Below are positions 6,274 through 10,744 of a DNA stretch of 10,744 nt, piece after piece. This stretch comes from Microcaldota archaeon (GTDB lineage Archaea > Micrarchaeota > Micrarchaeia > Micrarchaeales > CABMGC01), in the NCBI GenBank assembly GCA_030043435.1, contig JASHXR010000066.1, positions 1-10,744 of the forward strand. The letters run 5' to 3'. The translations under genes and the position numbers were made by a program. Within the stretch, counting starts at the first letter, position 1, and each line of letters opens with the position of its first letter. The notes under the pieces were generated by a model, which was given only the letters and a program-made list of their open reading frames with translations, was not told the origin of the DNA and ran no database searches.

Positions 6274-6861
6274 ATGATACTCTGCGTAGTGGGGCTCCAC
6301 GGTTCTGGGAAGGGCGAGGTCGCTGACATACTCTCAGGCAGGGGCTTCGCTGTCCTTGACATGGGCGACATAATAAGGGAGGAGATGGCACGGTCCGGGA
6401 TAGTTGTGACCCGGGAGACCGACCGGAGCTTCCCCGTGGAGCTGAGGGAGAAGCGGGGCAAGGACATCGTCGCCGTCCTCACCGTCGAGAAGCTGCGCAA
6501 GCTAGATTCAGATGACATAGTCCTGACCGGCATAAGGAGCACCTACGAGCTGGACTATCTCAGGAGCAAGGTGCCGTCGCTGACGCTTGTCGCGGTGGAG
6601 ACCCCCACCGAGGTCAGGTTCGAGAGGCTCAGGGCGCGCGGCAGGCCCTCTGACCCCAAGACGCTTGAGGAGTTCAACGAGAGGGACGAGAGGGAGGCCA
6701 AGGCGAACATGGGCTCGGAGAGGTACAGGAAGGCCGGCCTCAATGCGGTCATAGCCATGGCAGACTACAGGATAGCCAACTCCGGGACCAGGGACGAGCT
6801 GAAGGAGGCGGTGGGGAAGGTCCTCTCGAACATCAAGAGGAGGCAGCTCAGAAAGGCATAA
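6274..6861 (+). CDS. UPF0200 family P-loop nucleotide kinase-like protein
   Basis: A 195-residue cytoplasmic P-loop NTPase of the mainly archaeal UPF0200 family, related to dephospho-CoA and adenylate kinases; substrate is unknown. The Walker A motif is G7-LHGSGKG-14 directly after the first strand MILCVV, with the G-K-G ending typical of the family. MGDIIREEM (about residues 30-38), the strand DDIVLTGIRSTYELDYLR, and a lid-like RFERLRARGRPSDP followed by FNERDEREAKANMG fit the family. ATG 6274 was chosen because the P-loop strand starts immediately; GGAG lies 10 nt upstream. In-frame ATG 6223 would add 17 residues unlike the family. It lies 62 nt after the MetRS-beta-like gene and 63 nt before another P-loop gene, probably in one operon, as I see no TATA box in either gap. 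Confidence 0.88.
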   Translation: MILCVVGLHGSGKGEVADILSGRGFAVLDMGDIIREEMARSGIVVTRETDRSFPVELREKRGKDIVAVLTVEKLRKLDSDDIVLTGIRSTYELDYLRSKVPSLTLVAVETPTEVRFERLRARGRPSDPKTLEEFNERDEREAKANMGSERYRKAGLNAVIAMADYRIANSGTRDELKEAVGKVLSNIKRRQLRKA

Positions 6862-6924
6862 ATTGGCGCGGTGCGCATACCTACCATACAGGCGCCTTGC
6901 AGAGATGCGCCAAGACGTGGTAAG

Positions 6925-7671
6925 ATGGCAGATTGCGAAACCCGCCAGCCCGGAAGGCCGACTCCCTCCATACCCTCATTCGTCTTCATAGGCGTTACCG
7001 GGTCGGGGAAGTCCACTTACTCCGACTACCTCAAGTTCCGCCTTGAGGAGGAGTTCGGCATAGCCGTCTACAGGCCCTCGTTCTCGAAGCGGATAGAGGA
7101 GCTGGCGAGGGAGCTCTTCGGCATGAGGGAGTACGACAGGACGCTGCTGCAGGACATAGGCAACAAGATGCGCGAGCTCGACCCTGCTGTCTGGGCTAAG
7201 CACATAATAAGGGACCTGAAGGCCAACGACCGCCTTCCTGTCGTCTGCGACGGCCTGCGCAAGCCAGAGGAGCTCGAGGCCTTCAAGGAGGAGCTTAAGG
7301 ACTTCGTTGTCATCAGGCTCGAGGCCGACGAGAAGGCGCTCTTCGAGCATTATAGGAAGAAGTACGGAAGGTATCCAAGCAAGGATGAGATGACGAACCC
7401 TGCCGAGACCTCCATCGCGATGCTGCACTCCGACATGACGCTGTTCAACGATTACGACCCTGCCAAGATGGACAGGCAGGTAGGCGAGCTGGTCAAGGCG
7501 GTGAAGGAAGGCACGCTCCAGAGGCTCATAGACCGCTGCAAGCCCGGCATCGTCTACAGGCAGCCATGGGACGAGGAGTTCGTAAGGCACAACAAGTTCT
7601 CCAATCCCGTAAATGCGAACAACTTCAGGAAGATAGAGGAGATAGTCTCCGAGACTACTGAAGAGAAATAG
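6925..7671 (+). CDS. P-loop kinase resembling deoxynucleoside monophosphate kinase
   Basis: A 248-residue P-loop kinase-like protein. Walker A is G23-VTGSGKST-31. The pattern YDRTLLQDIGNKMRELDPAVWAKHI resembles the LLQ-IG-R-D-P-W stretch of phage-type dNMP kinases, and the strand LPVVCDGLRKPEELEAFK fits the Asp/Arg site of that fold. From residue about 135 a charged, helical region follows (EHYRKKYGRYPSKDE), then a C-terminal extension (CKPGIVYRQPWDEEFVRHNKFSNPV) that I do not recognise. In some archaea a similar kinase domain is fused to dCMP deaminase; no deaminase is attached here. ATG 6925 is preceded by GTGGTAAG; GTG 6871 would add 18 residues. Probable role is nucleotide phosphorylation or salvage; the substrate cannot be told from the sequence. 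Confidence 0.8.
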   Translation: MADCETRQPGRPTPSIPSFVFIGVTGSGKSTYSDYLKFRLEEEFGIAVYRPSFSKRIEELARELFGMREYDRTLLQDIGNKMRELDPAVWAKHIIRDLKANDRLPVVCDGLRKPEELEAFKEELKDFVVIRLEADEKALFEHYRKKYGRYPSKDEMTNPAETSIAMLHSDMTLFNDYDPAKMDRQVGELVKAVKEGTLQRLIDRCKPGIVYRQPWDEEFVRHNKFSNPVNANNFRKIEEIVSETTEEK

Positions 7672-7736
7672 CCGCAGCTTGCCTTCCGGGTCTGCTGTCC
7701 GGCCTGCGCAGAGCGAAAGACCTTGCGTAAGCTGGA

Positions 7737-7766
7737 GCCGTGCACCACCCCTCCCAAATGCACGGC
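7737..7766. repeat. 8-bp inverted repeat between convergent genes
   Basis: GCCGTGCA (7737-7744) and TGCACGGC (7759-7766) are perfect complements around a 14-nt loop. It lies in the 114-nt gap between the ends of the dNMP-kinase-like gene and the winged-helix gene, where a stem could form in either transcript. There is no T-tract, so it is not a standard archaeal terminator; it may be a 3'-end stabilising hairpin. Confidence 0.5.
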
Positions 7767-7785
7767 CCCGCGCGCTTACACACAT

Positions 7786-8118
7786 TCATACGCTTATCTG
7801 TGCCACCCTCCTCACATCGCAGTTCACCCCTGCATGAGTCATGCTAGCCCTTAACACCTTCATCCCACCCTCTGTCAGCGCAAGCGGCCTGTACGCCTCA
7901 CCCTTCTCGGTGAAGTCCAGCACCCCCTCCTTCTTGAGCTTCTTCAGCGTATACCAGATGCCGCTCTGCGACATCGCGTAGTTCTCCGATGCGAATTCGA
8001 CGAAGTCTGTGGCAGTAGGTATCTCGTTCAGCCCTATCTCGGCGAGCAGGAGCATCTCCTTCTCGCTAAGCCTGAGCCTCGCAAAATCCACACTACCCAT
8101 GTTTTTGTCCACTTGCAT
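7786..8118 (-). CDS. Small winged-helix DNA-binding protein
   Basis: A 110-residue protein consistent with one winged helix-turn-helix domain. Residues 18-47 (LSEKEMLLLAEIGLNEIPTATDFVEFASEN) would be helices 1-2. MSQSGIWYTLKKLKKEGVLDF (49-69) looks like the recognition helix with the start of the wing, and GEAYRPLALTEGGMKVL completes the wing and last helix. The pattern is PadR/MarR-like but I cannot assign a family. It is probably a local transcription regulator with no visible ligand domain. The start is ATG 8118 (GGTG 7-10 nt upstream); ATG 8100 (MGSVDF) is also plausible, and the longer frame from 8172 lies upstream of the likely TATA element. It faces the prepilin peptidase gene across a 499-nt gap and may regulate it or itself. 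Confidence 0.75.
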   Translation of the reverse strand: MQVDKNMGSVDFARLRLSEKEMLLLAEIGLNEIPTATDFVEFASENYAMSQSGIWYTLKKLKKEGVLDFTEKGEAYRPLALTEGGMKVLRASMTHAGVNCDVRRVAQISV

Positions 8119-8348
8119 AAAGAACACCGAAGAGAAGAGAGTTAAGAGCTTTATGCAGCGGACGCACCACAATAATTGCTATTGCGTATGTGCGTGGCCT
8201 TTACTGGAAATGGTGAAACTACCATCGAGCCCGTCGTCGCAGCCAAAAATTGCGCTCGGATAGTTGCCATATCTACAGCCCATTCATCCTTCATTGGTCT
8301 TTCATTCCTTCCTGATTCCTTCCATCCTACAATACACTCCCCAGTCAG
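8119..8348. other. Upstream non-coding region with pyrimidine-rich tract
   Basis: No credible gene on either strand. The first part holds the winged-helix promoter and a small 5-bp hairpin (ATGGT/ACCAT, 8210-8225). From about 8281 to 8345 the plus strand is strongly pyrimidine-rich and internally repetitive, with ATTCCTTCC twice at a period of 11 (8304-8312 and 8315-8323). It is clearly less GC-rich than the coding DNA around it. The tract ends just before the strong TATA box at 8349. Confidence 0.6.
8148..8157 (-). promoter_or_regulatory. Possible TATA element of the winged-helix gene
   Basis: Minus strand CATAAAGC-like element, centre about 35 nt upstream of ATG 8118. It is a poor match to box A but the best in the right place. 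Confidence 0.35.
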
Positions 8349-8358
8349 ATATTTAAAC
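8349..8358 (+). promoter_or_regulatory. Strong TATA box upstream of a structured, non-coding stretch
   Basis: ATATTTAAAC, among the best box A matches in the window. Expected transcription start is near 8378, where a nested hairpin begins. No convincing protein-coding gene follows within 230 nt, so it suggests a small RNA or a long leader. Confidence 0.6.
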
Positions 8359-8378
8359 CTTCCCTACAAGATGGCGCT

Positions 8379-8488
8379 ATGCACGCCCTTCGCGCCGCCT
8401 ACCGAAGTATAACGTGCATGAATCGCGCTGTAGACGTTGAGAATCGCATCATGCGTCCCATGCGCGGTAAACCTGCGCAGGGAAAGGG
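8379..8488 (+). ncRNA. Candidate structured small RNA
   Basis: The predicted transcript begins with ATGCACG (8379-8385) pairing perfectly with CGTGCAT (8413-8419). Nested inside is CTTCG (8388-8392) with CGAAG (8403-8407) around a 10-nt loop. Further on are CGCAT/ATGCG around 8445-8455 and a second hairpin, TGCGC (8461-8465) with GCGCA (8475-8479). I find no C/D box motifs, no H/ACA tail and no tRNA T-arm, and it does not look like SRP or RNase P RNA. The 3' end is unknown; the second TATA box at 8489 suggests it ends before that. It could also be the start of one long leader for the prepilin peptidase. Confidence 0.35.
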
Positions 8489-8498
8489 CTTTATATGC
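8489..8498 (+). promoter_or_regulatory. TATA box of the prepilin peptidase leader
   Basis: CTTTATATGC, expected transcription start near 8519. This leaves a leader of about 100 nt before the TTG at 8618, much longer than the roughly 0-25 nt inferred for other genes here. Confidence 0.5.
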
Positions 8499-8518
8499 GC
8501 GGTATCATATACGAGGGT

Positions 8519-8617
8519 AACTCCCCTGCAAGCGGACTCGGCGCAGGGGTATGCGCGCGCGGAGGTCCGGCATCGAAAGTGCCTCAAAGGCGCGCGTCCA
8601 AACGCGCATGTGATCAC
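8519..8617 (+). promoter_or_regulatory. Hairpin-rich leader of the prepilin peptidase gene
   Basis: Three perfect hairpins are visible: CCCCTGC/GCAGGGG (8523-8529 with 8543-8549), GGCAT/GTGCC with one G-T pair (8569-8573 with 8579-8583) and GCGCGT/ACGCGC (8592-8597 with 8602-8607, 4-nt loop). ATGCGCG (8551-8557) can instead pair with CGCGCAT (8603-8609), which excludes the last hairpin. The alternative stem ends directly against the likely Shine-Dalgarno GTGATC (8610-8615). The arrangement resembles a translational switch, but no known riboswitch class is recognised. Confidence 0.4.
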
Positions 8618-9475
8618 TTGTTACTCGACATAATCAGGGTGGCCGCGCTCCTAGCAGTGACGCTCGCATACGCGCTCTTCGACGTCTTCAACAAGAGGAA
8701 CGTGCCCAACGTCTTCGCGTACGCGACGGTAGTGGCCGGCGTACTCATCACGCTGACGTACGGGCTCCACACGATAGAGCTTAGCGTGCTCTTCGCCGTG
8801 ATAATAGCTGCGATAGGGTATCCCACCTACAAATACGGCGTTCTCGGCGGCGGGGACCTCTTCGAGTTCGTCTTCATAAGCCTGGTCATGCCAATGCAGC
8901 TGGTCCCACTCCTGCTCAGCGTGCCGCAGTTCTCGCTCCCCTTCATCCTCTCGGTATTCATCGCCACCGGCTATGCGACCATGATTCTTGCGCCTGCGTA
9001 TTATATACTCAAGGCAAAGAGGAAGCTCGGCCGGGTACCTATCGAAGGGAGGAACGTCCTTTCGGCAGTCGTGCTCCTCGCCGCGTATGCTGCGCTCATA
9101 ATCGTCCTCAACGTGGTGGTGGACTACTCCCTCACAGGCACGCTGATACTCCTCCTCGCCGCGATACCTTCCGCGCTCATACTGGTTTACAAGAAGGCGA
9201 TATACGAGGGCATGACCCTCTCCGTGTATCCGTCGGAGCTGGAGAGCGGCGACATGATAGCGACCAACATGATGGGCGCGAGGGACCTGGCGTACTTCAG
9301 GAAGAGGTCGAGGCGCTTCGGCAGGCTGGCCACCAGGGCCCTCATCTCAGAGATAAAGCACGCCAGGAGGAAGATACCGGTATACAAGAACGCAGTGCCG
9401 CTCGCGCTCTTCACCTTCATAGGCGTAGTGGTCACTCTGCTCGTCGGCAACCTGATGCTCCTTATACTCGTATGA
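8618..9475 (+). CDS. Archaeal prepilin/preflagellin peptidase (A24 family, FlaK/PibD-like)
   Basis: A polytopic membrane aspartic protease of 285 residues that removes class III signal peptides from type IV pilins or archaellins. The two catalytic aspartates are D22 in LFDVFNKRNVPN after TM1 and D80 in the G-x-G-D motif GVLGGGDLFEF. These positions agree with PibD (Asp23, Asp80) and FlaK (Asp18, Asp79), which supports TTG 8618 over the in-frame ATG 8495 that would add 41 non-hydrophobic residues. GTGATC precedes the TTG at close spacing. Hydrophobic segments continue through residue about 195, then a soluble loop (SELESGDMIATNMMGARDLAYFRKRSRRFGR), and a last helix at the C-terminus. No pilin, archaellin or assembly ATPase gene lies nearby, so its substrates are elsewhere in the genome. 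Confidence 0.92.
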   Translation: MLLDIIRVAALLAVTLAYALFDVFNKRNVPNVFAYATVVAGVLITLTYGLHTIELSVLFAVIIAAIGYPTYKYGVLGGGDLFEFVFISLVMPMQLVPLLLSVPQFSLPFILSVFIATGYATMILAPAYYILKAKRKLGRVPIEGRNVLSAVVLLAAYAALIIVLNVVVDYSLTGTLILLLAAIPSALILVYKKAIYEGMTLSVYPSELESGDMIATNMMGARDLAYFRKRSRRFGRLATRALISEIKHARRKIPVYKNAVPLALFTFIGVVVTLLVGNLMLLILV

Positions 9476-9557
9476 CCCTTATGCATGGCAGTACTTTCAG
9501 AAGACTCATCCTGCTTGACACGATGGGCGTTGACCCTGCCCTGGGTCTCTGCTTACC

Positions 9558-9586
9558 TTCAGCGACGTGAGGCATGCGCCGCTGAA
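9558..9586. repeat. 7-bp inverted repeat between convergent genes
   Basis: TTCAGCG (9558-9564) and CGCTGAA (9580-9586) are perfect complements around a 15-nt loop. It lies in the 141-nt gap where the prepilin peptidase and COG1395 genes converge. Placement and size resemble the repeat at 7737-7766. It has no T-tract. Confidence 0.4.
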
Positions 9587-9616
9587 TACAGAAAGCGATG
9601 TCCGAGGCGCCCAGGC

Positions 9617-10498
9617 CTATGAGAGCGCGTAGAGCGCCTCCACGAGCTCCTTCTCCGACCTAAGGCCGCGTACCGTCTCCTGCCTTAGGATGGGTATGCC
9701 CATTATCCTCCCCTCGCGCCTCCTGCTCACGAAGAACGGGTAATTGGACTCGAGCAGGCCGCTGAGCGAGCTGAAGAGCTCGGCGCGCTTCGCCATGGTC
9801 CTCGAATCCGTGTCGTAGCTTATCTCATACCTGTTCTCGTTCTTTACTATGACGTCGAAAGGCGCATTGGATACGTCCAGGGCCGCCATGCCAGTGGTGC
9901 CGAACATCCTCGACGCCTCGACCCTCTTCGGCTCGCCCTCCCTTGCGTCCATCGTCACCGCCTCCCCGAGCGCGCGCCCGAGCCTCAAGGCCACTCTCCC
10001 CGTCGCGAAGCCGCTGCAGCGCTCGTACCTGTATACCGCCTCCCTCGAGATGCCAGTCATCTTCGCGAGCCTTGCGGCGCTGACCCCGCAGTTCTTCCTC
10101 AGCTTCCTGAGCCTGGCCCCGTCCACCCTCACCTTCACTCCCACCGTGCGGGCCGCCAGGCGCGCTGTCACCTCCTCTCCGAGCAGGTCTATAGAGGAAG
10201 AGGCCATGCACCTGACCGAGAACCTCCGGTATATCACGCCCTCGCCGAGCCTGCCGTTCTGGGAGACGCCCCCCACTATCAACGGCTCGGCGCCGATGAA
10301 CGACGCGATCCTGTAGAGCGACTCCACCCCGGCCCTGCCCGCCGAGTCTATGTTGTGCACCGCCTTTATCGCCACGGTCCTGCCCAGCTTGGTGGCGAAG
10401 ACGTCTATGCACGTGCGCATGTTCCTGACCACTACCGTGGAGTAGCCGCTGTCATCAAGCTCCTTCGCAACCCTCCTGACGATGCCTTCCTTCTTCAT
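9617..10498 (-). CDS. COG1395-type archaeal HTH transcriptional regulator
   Basis: A 293-residue protein of the archaeal 'putative HTH-type transcriptional regulatory protein' family. The N-terminal domain (about 1-115) resembles a nuclease-like fold, with IDVFATKLGRTVAIKAVHNID, but its catalytic pattern looks incomplete, so it is probably a binding or dimerisation domain. Residues about 127-178 are an XRE/Cro-type HTH (LRKLRKNCGVSAARLAKMTGISREAVYRYERCSG, then ALRLGRALG). The C-terminal domain (about 205-293) includes FDVIVKNENRYEISYDTD and ends PILRQETVRGLRSEKELVEAL, typical of the family. Length is normal. ATG 10498 has GAGGCG a few nt upstream and a TATA box at 10521-10530. Regulated genes are unknown; the divergent gene at 10692 is a natural candidate. 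Confidence 0.9.
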   Translation of the reverse strand: MKKEGIVRRVAKELDDSGYSTVVVRNMRTCIDVFATKLGRTVAIKAVHNIDSAGRAGVESLYRIASFIGAEPLIVGGVSQNGRLGEGVIYRRFSVRCMASSSIDLLGEEVTARLAARTVGVKVRVDGARLRKLRKNCGVSAARLAKMTGISREAVYRYERCSGFATGRVALRLGRALGEAVTMDAREGEPKRVEASRMFGTTGMAALDVSNAPFDVIVKNENRYEISYDTDSRTMAKRAELFSSLSGLLESNYPFFVSRRREGRIMGIPILRQETVRGLRSEKELVEALYALS

Positions 10499-10520
10499 GA
10501 GTACGCCTCTCAGACGAGGG

Positions 10521-10530
10521 ATATAAATGC
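10521..10530 (-). promoter_or_regulatory. TATA box of the COG1395 gene
   Basis: Minus strand GCATTTATAT, 23-32 nt upstream of ATG 10498, so the message should be leaderless or nearly so. Confidence 0.6.
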
Positions 10531-10648
10531 AGCGGCCGCGTCCCTGCGAGGCCCCGGCCCGGCCCAGCGATGCACAACCCCATAACTCGCTGCAGCCTCA
10601 CCTGTGCCTCCAGTGCTATTACCTCCCTCCTTCTACGCATCGGCATGC

Positions 10649-10658
10649 CTATTTAAAC
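10649..10658 (+). promoter_or_regulatory. TATA box of the last, partial gene
   Basis: CTATTTAAAC on the plus strand, expected transcription start near 10678. The 193-nt region 10499-10691 is a divergent promoter region with boxes for both genes; no other element is evident. Confidence 0.6.
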
Positions 10659-10691
10659 GTGAGGATGAATAATATGATGGGAATGATACAT

Positions 10692-10744
10692 ATGAAAGAG
10701 ATAATTGAGGGCAAATACCTGTTCGGCACGTCGAAGATAGGCGA
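10692..10744 (+). CDS. Start of an unidentified gene (3' end outside window)
   Basis: Only the first 17 codons are visible from ATG 10692 (MKEIIEGKYLFGTSKIG). That is too little to identify the protein. In-frame ATGs at 10674, 10677 and 10683 are alternatives; the TATA box at 10649-10658 makes 10683 or 10692 more likely than 10674. It is divergent from the COG1395 regulator. Confidence 0.55.
   Translation, partial: MKEIIEGKYLFGTSKIG

Noticed and set aside
8495..8617. ATG 8495 as the prepilin peptidase start
   Set aside because: It lies within the second TATA box, adds 41 polar residues before TM1, and would shift the catalytic aspartates away from the family's usual positions.
8119..8617. 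tRNA, C/D box, H/ACA, SRP or RNase P RNA in the large gap
   Set aside because: I looked for the T-arm GGTTCRA, C and D boxes, an ACA tail and the SRP helix 8 loop and saw none.
8379..8633. 84-codon open frame overlapping the hairpin region
   Set aside because: No domain pattern, high Arg/Cys/His content, and it runs into the prepilin peptidase start in another frame; the region is better explained as structured RNA.
1..10744. CRISPR arrays, insertion sequences, integrases or phage genes
   Set aside because: No regularly spaced repeats, transposase or integrase motifs, or long terminal inverted repeats were seen; most of the window looks like stable chromosomal sequence.

Overview
The window is archaeal. 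TATA-like boxes (TTTAAA, TTATATG, ATATAA) sit about 25-35 nt upstream of predicted starts, leaders are short, and two starts carry Shine-Dalgarno sequences of the archaeal GGTGAT type. Several families are archaeal or mainly archaeal: a FlaK/PibD-like prepilin peptidase, a UPF0200 P-loop kinase, a COG1395 HTH protein and a free-standing MetRS-beta-like tRNA-binding protein. Coding sequence is GC-rich with heavy use of AGG (Arg) and ATA (Ile). A DPANN/Micrarchaeota-like or Thermoplasmata-related archaeon would fit, but the sequence alone does not settle the lineage.

Layout: the 3' part of methionyl-tRNA synthetase (+, 2-967) converges, 2 nt apart, on a two-gene operon of a UPF0237 ACT-domain protein and a UPF0210 protein (-, 2620 to 970). 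Next is a second minus-strand operon (4530 to 2726): a CcdA-type membrane thiol transporter overlapping by 4 nt a membrane-anchored DipZ-type thioredoxin. Divergent from it is an unrecognised 203-residue protein (+, 4719-5330), whose end overlaps by 21 nt the convergent RNA cyclic phosphodiesterase ThpR (-, 5310-5837). A 41-bp divergent promoter region separates thpR from a plus-strand cluster of the MetRS-beta-like protein, the UPF0200 kinase and a dNMP-kinase-like P-loop protein (5879-7671). A small winged-helix regulator (-, 7786-8118) follows, then a 499-nt non-coding gap with two TATA boxes and several hairpins, a prepilin peptidase (+, 8618-9475), a COG1395 HTH protein (-, 9617-10498) and the first codons of another plus-strand gene (from about 10692).

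Most notable is the CcdA. The helix carrying SPCxLPLVP, normally TM1 at the N-terminus, is at the C-terminus, so the order is TM2-3-4-5-6-1. This is a clean circular permutation with the new ends in the normally cytoplasmic TM1-TM2 loop. It is topologically reasonable because the canonical ends lie together on the outer face. It also suggests why the DipZ-type thioredoxin, fused to the C-terminus of the membrane domain in canonical DipZ, is here a separate protein with its own anchor. The two proteins probably carry electrons from cytoplasmic thioredoxin to outside disulfides.

Second in interest is the gap 8119-8617. Its latter half starts with a TATA box placed so that transcription would begin at a nested hairpin (8379-8419), followed by a second TATA box and a roughly 100-nt hairpin-rich leader with competing stems next to the Shine-Dalgarno and TTG start of the prepilin peptidase. 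These may be an undescribed small RNA and a regulatory leader.
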